Source: a marine actinobacterium PHSC20C1
GTDB lineage: Bacteria; Actinomycetota; Actinomycetes; Actinomycetales; Microbacteriaceae
Length of the DNA stretch: 64,000 nt
NCBI GenBank assembly: GCA_000153145.1
Contig: CH672415.1
Coordinates: 2,244,164-2,308,163 of the forward strand
Reading direction: 5' to 3'
This document shows, piece after piece, positions 1 through 8,635 of the stretch. A program made the position numbers and the translations under genes. The notes under the pieces were generated by a model. It searched no databases. It saw only the letters and a list, made by a program, of their open reading frames with translations, and was not told the origin of the DNA. The number at the start of each line of letters is the position of its first letter. Position 1 is the first letter of the stretch.

Positions 1-2
1 GC

Positions 3-1142
3 GGTTCTTACATCGACGACAGCTGGATTGCGGTTCTGGCACTCGCAGTGCTTGGCGTGAGCTATCTACTCTCACGGCGTTTGCTTGTGACCGTATTTAT
101 CGCAGCAATAGTCGTTGGAATGACGGCAGTTTCCATCGTGCCTCGTCCTGCGCTCGCGCACTCGGGCGATAACGAAGTTTTGGCGGAGCTCGACACCGTT
201 CGCGACCGTGGAATGCTCACCAACTATCGCGACCTTGAGGTGGCGATCGTCGATCTGGATGCGACCCACCAGGTGCAATTTGGGGGACTCGGTGCGGACG
301 AGAGCACGCGCTTCGAAGTCGGATCTCTGACGAAGGCAATGACAGGACTCGTGATCTCTGATGCCGTCGAACGAGGAGAAATTCGGATGGATGTGCCAAT
401 CTCCACGTACCTGCCCGAACTCGCCGGAGCTCGTGCGGGCACGGTCACCCTGCAGGAACTCGTCACCCACACAGCGGGATACGCACCGTTTGGTCCGACT
501 GCTCTGAGCCGCGGATTCTGGGCCGCGCCAGTTGGGCGCAACTTTTTCTCCACCGAGCTGACAGAGCTGATTTCAGAGGTACGCGACGGCACGTTGGACA
601 CCAGAGGCAACTACCTTTACTCCTCCTTGGGGGCATCCGCGGCAGGCATGGCCGTCGCCTCAGCGATTGGAGTGAGCTACCCCGATCTCATGCGAACTCG
701 ACTTTTCGAGCCACTCGGAATGATGAGCACTGCCGTCGAGAATGACGCGAACGCTGTTGAGGGAGGGTGGTCGAAATCTGGACTTCCGGTCGAACCCTGG
801 GTTCTCGGTGCCGACGCCCCGAGCGGCGGCGTAGTCTCGACCGCCAGTGACTTAGCCAAACTCGCGGCAGCACTGCTCGAAGGTACGGCGCCCGGAATGG
901 CAGCACTCGATCCGACCACGCCCGCTGGCCAGTCCGACACCAGTATCGGCGTCTTCTGGCACAGCTCAACCTCGGCGACAGGCCAAGTCACCACCTGGCA
1001 CACCGGTCAAACCGGAGGCTACTCCACCTACTTCGGCATCGACCGGGATGCCCGTACCGCCGCAATACTTCTCTCCGACGTCTCCAACCCGGCGATCTCC
1101 GACATTGGAATACACTTACTCGCAGAACGGAACTCGAAATGA
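3..1142 (+). CDS. Serine hydrolase, beta-lactamase (class C/PBP) fold, 5' end cut off
   Basis: The frame is open to the left edge, so the true start probably lies outside the window; the first internal candidate is GTG at 48. Counting from 48, the class C motifs are SLTK (93-96, nucleophile Ser93), YSS (190-192, in place of YxN) and HTG (317-319, in place of KTG). Two hydrophobic stretches before the catalytic domain, separated by an Arg-Arg turn, suggest N-terminal membrane anchoring with the hydrolase outside the cell. Family members are D-aminopeptidases, esterases or beta-lactamases, and the substrate cannot be read here. The stop overlaps the next gene's start by 4 bases (ATGA), which suggests translational coupling with the following hydrolase. 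Confidence 0.85.
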   Translation, partial: GSYIDDSWIAVLALAVLGVSYLLSRRLLVTVFIAAIVVGMTAVSIVPRPALAHSGDNEVLAELDTVRDRGMLTNYRDLEVAIVDLDATHQVQFGGLGADESTRFEVGSLTKAMTGLVISDAVERGEIRMDVPISTYLPELAGARAGTVTLQELVTHTAGYAPFGPTALSRGFWAAPVGRNFFSTELTELISEVRDGTLDTRGNYLYSSLGASAAGMAVASAIGVSYPDLMRTRLFEPLGMMSTAVENDANAVEGGWSKSGLPVEPWVLGADAPSGGVVSTASDLAKLAAALLEGTAPGMAALDPTTPAGQSDTSIGVFWHSSTSATGQVTTWHTGQTGGYSTYFGIDRDARTAAILLSDVSNPAISDIGIHLLAERNSK

Positions 1143-2113
1143 CATCCATCACGAACCCGCGCGGTCGCTCCTGGAAACGCGTCCTCAGAATAGGCGGCAT
1201 TGCCGTCGTGGCGATTGCTGCACTCATCGGAATCTCCGCCGCAACACACGCGTCGACTACGGCATCCGAGAAGTCGACGATAACTCCCTACGGTCAGAAA
1301 ATCACCATCAGCTCAGGCGACATCAACGTCTACCGAAGCGGTGGATCGGGCCAGACAATGGTGCTTCTGAGTGGTTTCGGCACTGCTGCTCCCGCGGTTG
1401 ACTTTGCCCCGCTCATCCGAGAACTTGATGATTTCGACGTGATCGTCATCGAAGGATTCGGTTACGGCTACAGCGACACCGACGTCACCGACCGGACGAT
1501 CGAAAACATTACCGGCGAACTCCACGAGGTTCTAGCCCAGCTGCAAGTGGCCGGGCAGGTAATTCTCGTCGGTCACTCCGCCGGCGGTCTTTACGCTCAC
1601 TACTACTCGAACGCGTACCCGGACGAGGTGGCGGCCGTCATCGGCATAGACCCGATGGTCGCGAAGGCGGGTTCTCTTGAGGTCGGAATGCCGTCTACTG
1701 CCGAAGGTATCCAGAACATGCTCGGGCTCTTCCGCCTGGCGACAACGATTGTGCCGGACCTCATCCAACCGCCCGGCACCGCGTACACGCCCGACGAACG
1801 CCAACGCACTGCCGCTATGACGAACTGGAACTACGGAAACCCGTCGATTTCCGACGAGTGGAGCCAGATCGGCGCCAATTCGACGAAAGCAGCAGCCACG
1901 CCCTTTGCCGCCGACCTGCCGGTTCTCGAAGTCCTCTCGAGCGAGAGCGTTGCAACCATTCCCGAGTGGCTTTCCAACCACGAGGCAGAGCTTACCGGCG
2001 TCACCACGCATCAACTCGAAGTGCTCGACGGTTCTCACTATCTCCACTGGACCCAAGCGCCAGCACTCGGGCGACTCATGACGACATTCGTTGCCACGCA
2101 CGTCACTGACTAG
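1139..2113 (+). CDS. Alpha/beta hydrolase, membrane-anchored or secreted
   Basis: A 324-residue alpha/beta hydrolase. The nucleophile elbow is GHSAGG with Ser147, and a C-terminal His lies in DGSHYLHW near residue 300. An N-terminal basic stretch followed by a hydrophobic segment (about 16-38) indicates a signal anchor or signal peptide, so the enzyme likely acts outside the membrane together with the upstream serine hydrolase, whose stop codon it overlaps. The substrate is unknown. The region around the stop codon is unusual: the last codons and the stop are tandemly repeated (see the repeat at 2100-2141). Confidence 0.85.
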   Translation: MTSITNPRGRSWKRVLRIGGIAVVAIAALIGISAATHASTTASEKSTITPYGQKITISSGDINVYRSGGSGQTMVLLSGFGTAAPAVDFAPLIRELDDFDVIVIEGFGYGYSDTDVTDRTIENITGELHEVLAQLQVAGQVILVGHSAGGLYAHYYSNAYPDEVAAVIGIDPMVAKAGSLEVGMPSTAEGIQNMLGLFRLATTIVPDLIQPPGTAYTPDERQRTAAMTNWNYGNPSISDEWSQIGANSTKAAATPFAADLPVLEVLSSESVATIPEWLSNHEAELTGVTTHQLEVLDGSHYLHWTQAPALGRLMTTFVATHVTD

Positions 2114-2141
2114 ACGTCACTGACTAGACGTCACTGACTAA
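2100..2141 (+). repeat. Three tandem 14-bp units across a stop codon
   Basis: The unit ACGTCACTGACTAG is repeated three times in a row, and the third copy ends in TA followed by AAAG. The first copy encodes the last codons and the stop of the hydrolase. Each further copy brings another TAG or TAA. It sits between convergent genes (the hydrolase and a TetR gene). Confidence 0.9.
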
Positions 2142-2152
2142 AAGGAAGAAAC

Positions 2153-2776
2153 TCAACCTGAGGGGCCGAAGATGCTGTCGAGTTCGTTGAAGCTCTGATC
2201 GATAACCTCGGCGGGGGTACGCGGATCGTTGGTCTGTGCCCACCAGGCGAGCGCTGAGAATCCAGCGGCAACAAGGGCAGTCGATATCAGTCGCGCGCGC
2301 AGCGTTCCTTCGGCGGTTCCTTCTATGCGGGCGACCTGCCGTTCGAGCACTTCGTTTGCTTCAGCAAGTTGGGCGTAACCCCAGCCACGAACATCCTCAG
2401 ATGACGCGATCAATACCATCCGCAGTCTGGTGATCTCGACAGTCGAATCGAGCATATGTAACGCTTCGACCCAGGCGCGATGCAAGATCGCCACTGCATT
2501 GTTTCCACTCGCAGCGTTGACTCGCTGTTCTAGCTCTCGCGTGAACTCGGTCATGCCTCCCCAGACGATCGAGGCTTTTGTGGGGAAAACCCGAAAAAGC
2601 GTTCGTCGGCTGATTCCGGCCGCTACGGCTACATCCTCCATCGTGACGTTATCGAGACCGCGCTCCACGAAGAGGTGAAGCGCGATCATCCCAATTTCTG
2701 CGGGGTCTGCGCGCGGCGGTCGACCGCGGCGCGGAGGCTCATTGTCGACGGCGATCATCCAGTCAGGATAACTCAC
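2153..2776 (-). CDS. TetR/AcrR family transcriptional regulator
   Basis: A 207-residue TetR repressor with a GTG start. The N-terminal HTH (about residues 28-65) contains the typical GISRRTLFRVFPTKASI recognition region, preceded by a basic RRGRPPR arm. The C-terminal ligand domain is not assignable. It is divergent from the SDR gene, and the 78-base gap between them is the likely operator region, so regulation of that dehydrogenase is the simplest expectation. A later in-frame ATG at 2758 is a possible alternative start; the basic arm is retained either way. Confidence 0.85.
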   Translation of the reverse strand: MSYPDWMIAVDNEPPRRGRPPRADPAEIGMIALHLFVERGLDNVTMEDVAVAAGISRRTLFRVFPTKASIVWGGMTEFTRELEQRVNAASGNNAVAILHRAWVEALHMLDSTVEITRLRMVLIASSEDVRGWGYAQLAEANEVLERQVARIEGTAEGTLRARLISTALVAAGFSALAWWAQTNDPRTPAEVIDQSFNELDSIFGPSG

Positions 2777-2799
2777 AGGTGCATTTATGGCACTGAGTG

Positions 2800-2805
2800 T
2801 AATAT
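2800..2805 (+). promoter_or_regulatory. Candidate -10 in the TetR/SDR intergenic region
   Basis: TAATAT lies 50 bases before the SDR start, inside the 78-base divergent gap. No convincing -35 or inverted repeat could be seen, so the TetR operator itself is unassigned. Confidence 0.35.
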
Positions 2806-2854
2806 TGTTTCATTCCGTAAACGCGGAGGTCTCACGCACAAAGGAGTGTTAAAC

Positions 2855-3616
2855 ATGAGCAATTCAGTTGATGCAGGACGTTTTAACGGACGCACGATAA
2901 TCGTGACCGGCGCCGGAAGCGGAATAGGCAAGGCAACGGCAGTGCGGCTACTGAGCGAAGGCGCTCGCGTGATCGCCAGCGATATCTCCCAACCACGCCT
3001 CGATGAATTGGCGAGCGAGTCCGCAACGGACAGCCTTGTAATCGTCCCTGGCGACGTCAGCGCGCAGGCAGACGTCGACAAAATTGTCGCAGCAGCCGGA
3101 GGTCGAGTTGATGGCCTTGTCAACAACGCAGGAATCATGGATGCGTTCCTCCCCACCGCCGAAATCACCGACGAAATGTGGGATCGAGTCATGGGAGTCA
3201 ACCTCACCGCACAGATGCGACTGATTCGCGCGGTACTGCCCACAATGATCGATGCCGAATTTGGGCGCATCGTGAATCTCGCGAGCGAGGCGGGGATCAA
3301 ATCGGGAGCATCAGGAACAACGTATTCCGTCAGCAAACACGGAGTTATTGGGCTCACAAAGAGCACCGCGTTCTTCTACGGGCCGAAGGGTGTCCGCTGC
3401 AACGCGGTAGCGCCGGGCGCGGTAATGACGAATATCGAAGCGCCATTTCAGTCGGCTTGGGCGGGAGAGCGACTCGGTCCCATCATGCAGACGACTATTC
3501 CCACTCCCGCCAAAGCGGAAGAACTCGCGGCATCCATCTGCTGGCTGCTCAGCGAAGATTCCGCGAACGTCAACGGCACCGTGTTGATGTCTGACGGTGG
3601 GTGGTCGACCGTCTAG
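2855..3616 (+). CDS. Short-chain dehydrogenase/reductase (SDR)
   Basis: A 253-residue classical SDR. The NAD(P) motif TGAGSGIG is at 18-25, NNAG near 89-92, catalytic Ser at about 143 (LAS) and YSVSK with Tyr156/Lys160. Asp42 after the second strand favours NAD(H). The start was set at 2855 because AAGGAG (2841-2846) lies just upstream; the longer open frame before it runs over the divergent TetR gene. The C-terminal motif NVNGTVLMSDGGW is typical of the FabG-like branch. The substrate is unknown. Confidence 0.9.
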   Translation: MSNSVDAGRFNGRTIIVTGAGSGIGKATAVRLLSEGARVIASDISQPRLDELASESATDSLVIVPGDVSAQADVDKIVAAAGGRVDGLVNNAGIMDAFLPTAEITDEMWDRVMGVNLTAQMRLIRAVLPTMIDAEFGRIVNLASEAGIKSGASGTTYSVSKHGVIGLTKSTAFFYGPKGVRCNAVAPGAVMTNIEAPFQSAWAGERLGPIMQTTIPTPAKAEELAASICWLLSEDSANVNGTVLMSDGGWSTV

Positions 3617-3742
3617 TTCACGGCGGGTGGAGGTCGTGAAAGATTTTCAAAAAACCTCCACACGCTCGCCAAACGGGTCTACATTCATGTCAGGGTTCAT
3701 GGCGCACCTGCGCGTCGAAGTGGCTCGGAATGGCGGTGGGCT

Positions 3743-4573
3743 GTGAATGCCGAAGATCGTGGAATGTTCGCCCAACGGGCAGTCGCTGAAAATTATCGCC
3801 GCTACCTGCAGCCTTACCTCTTTGACCCGTGGGCTCAGCGGCTTGTGAACTCGGTCGGCCTTCAGCGTGGACAAGCTGTGCTTGATGTCGCCGCTGGCAC
3901 TGGCGCTGTTGCTCGCGCTGCGGCAGCCATTGTCGGTGGAAGCGGCTCAATAGTCGCCAGTGATATCAGCCGCTCCATGCTTTCATCGATCACGTCAACA
4001 GCGGCGGCCGCTAACGACGATAAGGCTTCGATCACGACCCTTGAATGCTCTGCGACGGCCATCGACCTGCCCGATGCCTCCATGGATGTCGTCTTCTGTC
4101 ACCAAGGCTTCCCTTTTATGCCCGACAGGGTTGCGGTCGCTCGCGAGATGTTCCGGGTGCTTCGCCCTGGCGGGACTGTCGCCGTTGGGGTGTGGGCACT
4201 GGGCGAGCACCTGTACCCCTTCGACGACTATGCGGCATTCGTCAGAAAGCATGTGCCCGATTCAGCGTTTGCGCGGTCGATGGGCAGCGGTTCCTTGTCG
4301 ATGACGAGCGAGGATGTCGCCGCGGCATTGATCGGCGGCGGATTCGCAGATGCAACCGCCTCAGTGGAACACCTCACAGTGCAGTGGCCAACAGCATCCG
4401 AAGAAGCACGGGGAATTACCGGCACCCCGTTCGGTCCAGAAATCGGATCGATGGCCCCGGCCGCCCAAGAAGCGTTTCTTGTCCAACTCGCTGCCTCGCT
4501 GGCGGATGAGAACGGCGCGACAGTACCGCACCCGTCCGTTTCTGTATTTGGCCGAGGTTCGGTGCCCCGTTAG
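3743..4573 (+). CDS. Class I SAM-dependent methyltransferase
   Basis: A 276-residue methyltransferase of the UbiE/Methyltransf_11 type. Motif I is VLDVAAGTG (46-54), followed by an acidic strand end (VASDIS), a motif II-like DVVFCHQGF region and the post-motif RVLRPGG near 139. The GTG at 3743 was chosen because homologous folds begin just before the NYRRYLQP helix and the frame contains no better start. The ribosome binding site is poor. It ends one base before the convergent ApbE gene, leaving no room for a separate terminator. The methyl acceptor is unknown. Confidence 0.85.
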   Translation: MNAEDRGMFAQRAVAENYRRYLQPYLFDPWAQRLVNSVGLQRGQAVLDVAAGTGAVARAAAAIVGGSGSIVASDISRSMLSSITSTAAAANDDKASITTLECSATAIDLPDASMDVVFCHQGFPFMPDRVAVAREMFRVLRPGGTVAVGVWALGEHLYPFDDYAAFVRKHVPDSAFARSMGSGSLSMTSEDVAAALIGGGFADATASVEHLTVQWPTASEEARGITGTPFGPEIGSMAPAAQEAFLVQLAASLADENGATVPHPSVSVFGRGSVPR

Positions 4574-5347
4574 CTATGTGATTTGAGCCCTCACCAGCGA
4601 ACTCTGCAGCCCGGGTGTTGCATGCAGCGCGCCCAATCGATCAACCGTAATGACGTCCACATCCCAGCGGTCGGAAACCCCATCGAGCGCATCCTGCCCG
4701 CCAGCCACAATCGCGGTGGCCAGCACGTCAGCAGTCACGATGTCATTCGCGACAACGCTCACCTGCACGAATTGGGCAGGCTCAGTGCTGCCGCCCCGCC
4801 AAATGTGATCACCGCGTTGAGCGCTTCCCGAGGTTGCGATTGCCCGCCGCGGATGACGCAATTCAAGAGAACACAGCAGCGCCGTCGGGTTGTGCGGGTC
4901 GGCGATGCCTGCGCGAAGGGGCTCCGAACTACTGGTCGCCACGTTGGTGGCTCCGCTGGTGGGGGAGACGAGGATGTCGCCACCAACGTTGATGCTCCAC
5001 TGCGGGCATCCGGCTGCCGTCAGCTGTGCACCGGCTTGCTCGATCGCTTCGGCCTTGACGATGCCATTCAGGTCAATCGCGCCGTCAGGGCGGTGCGGGC
5101 TGAAGTTCCCGCCGGTCGCAGTGCGCCACTCAAGCGCGCGCGAGTAGCTGGAAAGAAGCGAGTCGCTTGCCTCCGATAGCGATAGCCGACCATCCGCGAT
5201 CATGCTCAGTTCGGAGCCGGGCAAGTAGAGACTGAACCGGCGCTCAACCTCGCGAAAGATGCGCTCAACAGCATTGAGCTCTGATGCCCACTCGCTCGGC
5301 AGCTCAATTGACGCAACAGTTCCCATCGTCTGAGCAACGTGACGCAT
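4574..5347 (-). CDS. apbE: FAD:protein FMN transferase (ApbE family)
   Basis: A 257-residue ApbE-like flavin transferase. These enzymes use FAD to attach FMN covalently to a Thr in FMN-binding domains. Visible family features are DLNGIVKAEAI (the DxGGIxKG region), INVGGDILV, and a C-terminal VTADVLATA (usually TADALSTA). It is shorter than the usual 300-350 residues, as often in actinobacteria, and has no obvious signal peptide. The start shares one base with the stop of the FMN-binding gene (TGATG). That gene is its obvious substrate. Confidence 0.9.
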   Translation of the reverse strand: MRHVAQTMGTVASIELPSEWASELNAVERIFREVERRFSLYLPGSELSMIADGRLSLSEASDSLLSSYSRALEWRTATGGNFSPHRPDGAIDLNGIVKAEAIEQAGAQLTAAGCPQWSINVGGDILVSPTSGATNVATSSSEPLRAGIADPHNPTALLCSLELRHPRRAIATSGSAQRGDHIWRGGSTEPAQFVQVSVVANDIVTADVLATAIVAGGQDALDGVSDRWDVDVITVDRLGALHATPGLQSSLVRAQIT

Positions 5348-5802
5348 CAGGCACCCGCCTGATCGAGCGCAGACTGCAAGGAACCTAGATAGGCCCGCGT
5401 TGTGTAGGTCGCACCGCTCACATTCGAGACCTGTGCGGACTGTGAAGCAAGCACCTCACTGCGCAAAATGGGTGCCGCGCGGTTGCTGATCTGAACGGAA
5501 CGTCCGTCGGCATCCGTCAGCTGGAGGGCAGTGACTTCGCTAATGCTGCCCGACGTGATCGTCACCGCGACCTGTACGTTTCCGAAACGTGTGCTGATGC
5601 TCGAGCCCGTGTAAGTGCCGTCCGTGGGGCCCGAAATCGCACGAGAGTCTGCCGTCGTGCCGACAGACTCGCTAGTTGTCGAACCGACCGGTAGCGTCAG
5701 AGAAGTACCGTCGCCTGTCGTGACGCTCACGCCCGCCTGGTAGCCGATGATCAGCACGCTGGCGGAGGCCAGAATGCTGCCCAATATTGCTCGTGTTCTC
5801 AC
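5347..5802 (-). CDS. FMN-binding domain protein, target of ApbE
   Basis: A 151-residue exported protein with an N-terminal hydrophobic segment (about 5-27), a Ser/Thr-rich linker, and an FMN_bind domain. The flavinylation motif SGATYT is at 129-134, and Thr134 is the residue expected to carry FMN. Such domains pass electrons on the outer face of the membrane in RnfG-, NqrC- and flavin-reductase-type systems. It lies between the ferric-reductase-like gene (overlap of 4 bases) and apbE, so the three products very likely form one electron-transfer unit. Confidence 0.9.
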   Translation of the reverse strand: MRTRAILGSILASASVLIIGYQAGVSVTTGDGTSLTLPVGSTTSESVGTTADSRAISGPTDGTYTGSSISTRFGNVQVAVTITSGSISEVTALQLTDADGRSVQISNRAAPILRSEVLASQSAQVSNVSGATYTTRAYLGSLQSALDQAGA

Positions 5803-7220
5803 CAGTCAAACCTTTCTGAATGAATTTGATGGGGGCGGATGCCCGCGGTCCGAACGTCTGCTTCCACGAGATCGAGCCACGGTGTTGGCCCGCACAAGAA
5901 AACGTCGGAGTCCGCGAGGTCGGGGAAAGCAGTAGCGAGGGTGACGCCGCGGTCGACATCGGCTGCCGACATCCAACTCGCGGTTGATGCTGGGCGATGG
6001 CCAATCATTTCGTAGCAGGCGGCCCCCTTTGCTGCCGCGATAGCCCGAATCTCATCCCAGTGATACGTCTCCTCTGGGGTGCTTGCCCGCAACAGAATCG
6101 TTGCGTCGCCGGGAGCGAAACTCGCGTGCTCCAGCAGTGCCCGCACCGGGGTCACCCCGATGCCCGCTGCGATGATTGCGAGCTTGGGTGAAGTGCGCGC
6201 AGCAGCCGAAAATAGTCCGTACGGCCCTTCGATGCTGACTCGCGTGCCCACCGGTAGTGTGCCAAGTTGCGCGCTGCCTTCACCGAGGGCGCGCACAGTG
6301 ATGCGTGCCGAGCGGTCGGTCGGCATTGCGGAAAGCGAGAGCGGGTGGGAGTGCCACCACGTGCGACCCGTCCAGAATCGCCAAATGAAGAACTGACCGC
6401 CGGATGTCCCGAGCTGGCGTAACGCGCGCCCGCTGAACTGAATCGTGGTCACCCCTGGAGCAATCGCAGTCACCGCCGAAACGCGAAGACCATGACGAAG
6501 GGAGGAAACGATCGGCTCGATCATCCGGAATGTCACTATGGCGCCGAGAGCAATCACATAGAGTGCGATCCAGTAGATGCGTTGCGCGGTTCCGTCGGAG
6601 AGCACGCCGCCGACGCTGAGCTGGTGGGGGAGAGCGAACGCCACCGCAACATAGCTGAGCAGGTGGATCAAGTGCCACCCCTCGTAGCTGAAGCGACGCC
6701 GAACCGCGACAAGAGACGAAATCACAACGGCGATCAGCAGTCCAAGCCCGATGAAGGCGAGAGGCATATCTGGAAGGGCGAGCATGGGACCGATTTCGGC
6801 GATCGGATTGATGCCAGTGGCCATTCCGTAGCCGACGAGGAGAAGTGCGCCATGCCCGAGCAGCAGATACAGTGCTGGCTTGCCGAGCGAGCGGTGAACC
6901 GCGATTGCACGGTCGTGGCCGATGGCCGCATCGATCAGCGGAATGCGTGCGGCCAGTACGAGCATCACGAGGATGAAGTCAGTACCGATGAGTCCTGCAA
7001 TGATGCCGATGCTCGTGATGGTCTCGGTGAGCGAGGTGAATTGGCTTGCCCCGCCAGACGCTAGAAAGAGCGCGGCGGCGGCAGCACCAGAAGCCCACAG
7101 TGCCATCACAAGCAGATCTGAGCGACGGGCACGACGCGCAAACGTGCGCCGATAGTCAGCGACAGCAGCGACGTCGAGCGGCTGCGCGGTGAGACGTCGA
7201 GTGCTTGTGTGGGTGGTCAT
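5799..7220 (-). CDS. Ferric-reductase-like transmembrane flavoprotein
   Basis: A 473-residue fusion. The N-terminal half (about 35-245) has six or so membrane segments of the ferric reductase-like domain, with His residues in GHGALLL, GWHLIHLLSY and LPHQLS that could bind heme. The C-terminal half is a ferredoxin-NADP reductase module: the FAD motif HSHPLSLSAMP replaces RxYS, NAD(P)-binding GIGVTPVRALL follows, and CGPTPWLD lies near the C-terminus. The inferred role is moving electrons from cytoplasmic NAD(P)H through heme to the external FMN protein encoded next. It follows the histidine kinase gene by 65 bases on the same strand. Confidence 0.85.
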   Translation of the reverse strand: MTTHTSTRRLTAQPLDVAAVADYRRTFARRARRSDLLVMALWASGAAAAALFLASGGASQFTSLTETITSIGIIAGLIGTDFILVMLVLAARIPLIDAAIGHDRAIAVHRSLGKPALYLLLGHGALLLVGYGMATGINPIAEIGPMLALPDMPLAFIGLGLLIAVVISSLVAVRRRFSYEGWHLIHLLSYVAVAFALPHQLSVGGVLSDGTAQRIYWIALYVIALGAIVTFRMIEPIVSSLRHGLRVSAVTAIAPGVTTIQFSGRALRQLGTSGGQFFIWRFWTGRTWWHSHPLSLSAMPTDRSARITVRALGEGSAQLGTLPVGTRVSIEGPYGLFSAAARTSPKLAIIAAGIGVTPVRALLEHASFAPGDATILLRASTPEETYHWDEIRAIAAAKGAACYEMIGHRPASTASWMSAADVDRGVTLATAFPDLADSDVFLCGPTPWLDLVEADVRTAGIRPHQIHSERFDW

Positions 7221-7285
7221 TTCCCCACTGTGCTGGTGAAATCTATGGGGACGCCAAGAAATTGACCGCTATTGGATGAGCGAAC

Positions 7286-8635
7286 TCACATCTTTGGCAA
7301 AGTTACGGTAACCCTCAGCCCGCTTTCGATGTTCTCGACCGAAGCCGAACCGTGTGCGGCCGTCGCGATGGCGTGAACTAGGGCGAGCCCGAGCCCACTG
7401 CCACCGGTCGACGCTGTGCGGGAGTTGTCGGGGCGCGAGAAGCGGTCGAAGGCGATCGGAATGAAGTCGTCGGGCATCCCCGGTCCGGTGTCGCGGACAT
7501 CCAATTGCAGTTGCGTCGAGTCTTGATGAAGGGTGGCAACGACTTCGCCACCGGCAGGGATCGCAGCGAGCGCATTCGACAACAGGTTGTCGATAAGTCT
7601 CCCGAACGCTTGAGCCGCAACACCGTACGTGACGCTCTCATCGCCGACGGTGACGTCGAGTTCGACCTGCGCAGACTTGACCATTCCGAGCAGGCGGGCG
7701 CGGTCGATACTGCCCATAAACTCATCGATGAGATCGCCAGCGGTCGTTTCTGCCTCGCTCGATTCCGTCTCAAGTCGACTGAGCTCCAGCAGGTTTGACG
7801 CCAACGATGTGAGTCGATTGACGGATGCTTCAGCCGACGTCAGCTGGCTGGCTAGAGCCTCGGCGTTCCCAAAGTCGGCGTGCGCGAGCTCGAGCTGAGT
7901 TTTGAGCGCCGCTAGTGGAGTGCGCAACTCGTGTGCCGCATCCGACACCATCTGTTTTTCTCGCTCGGTTGCTGCTCGTGTTTGCGCGAGAAACTCGTTG
8001 AGGGTTTCGGCGAGGGCGGCGAGTTCATCGCGAGCGGGCCCGACGGGGAGGGTTGCTTCGGAGTCGGCACTGAACGCTTCTGCTTTGCGACGCATCGCGT
8101 TCACTGGCCTGAGGGCGACGGTTGCAAGAACCCAGGATGCGATCGCGAAGCCAGCGAGAAGCACGATGCCCGCGATGAGCAACACACTGCCGAGCCCGCG
8201 CAGTGCGAGCTCACTGGCTGCTGTGCTGCGCGCTGACCACACCGTCCAGGCGCCCGCCGGGGTTGAGACGACGTCGCCAGCGACCACGAACGATCGCTGG
8301 TCATCATCGCGTAGAACAAAAGTTTCGGTCGCCGGCTCTCGTCGATCGACAGCCTTCTGCACATCGTGGGGCAGCGTATCGACTTGCACTTCTCCCGACG
8401 GGTCACGAACAAAGATAAGGACGCCGGTTCCGGGATCATCGACTTTCTCGGTGGGGTTGGCAGAAATGTCAGCGACAAAGGGGACCAGATCGCTCGTTGC
8501 GAGCGAACGATCGGCATCAATCAGGATCTGCTCGACTGCCCCGCGCACGACAAGGAGGGCGAGCACGAGAAGCACGGTGACGGCGGCAACACTGCCCAGT
8601 GTGATGCGCGCGCGAATCGAAAGCGTAGAGAACAT
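7286..8635 (-). CDS. Two-component sensor histidine kinase
   Basis: A 449-residue membrane kinase. TM1 is about 12-32, an extracellular sensor domain about 33-145, TM2 about 147-175, then HAMP, and HisKA with the phosphoacceptor His235 in AAHELRTPL. The ATPase domain has an N box (DNLLSNALAA), a G1 box (DTGPGMPDD) and a G2 box (GGSGLGLALV). Its start overlaps the stop of the response regulator by one base, so the two are co-translated partners. The signal is unknown. Proximity to the flavin electron-transfer genes suggests they may be targets. Confidence 0.92.
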   Translation of the reverse strand: MFSTLSIRARITLGSVAAVTVLLVLALLVVRGAVEQILIDADRSLATSDLVPFVADISANPTEKVDDPGTGVLIFVRDPSGEVQVDTLPHDVQKAVDRREPATETFVLRDDDQRSFVVAGDVVSTPAGAWTVWSARSTAASELALRGLGSVLLIAGIVLLAGFAIASWVLATVALRPVNAMRRKAEAFSADSEATLPVGPARDELAALAETLNEFLAQTRAATEREKQMVSDAAHELRTPLAALKTQLELAHADFGNAEALASQLTSAEASVNRLTSLASNLLELSRLETESSEAETTAGDLIDEFMGSIDRARLLGMVKSAQVELDVTVGDESVTYGVAAQAFGRLIDNLLSNALAAIPAGGEVVATLHQDSTQLQLDVRDTGPGMPDDFIPIAFDRFSRPDNSRTASTGGSGLGLALVHAIATAAHGSASVENIESGLRVTVTLPKM

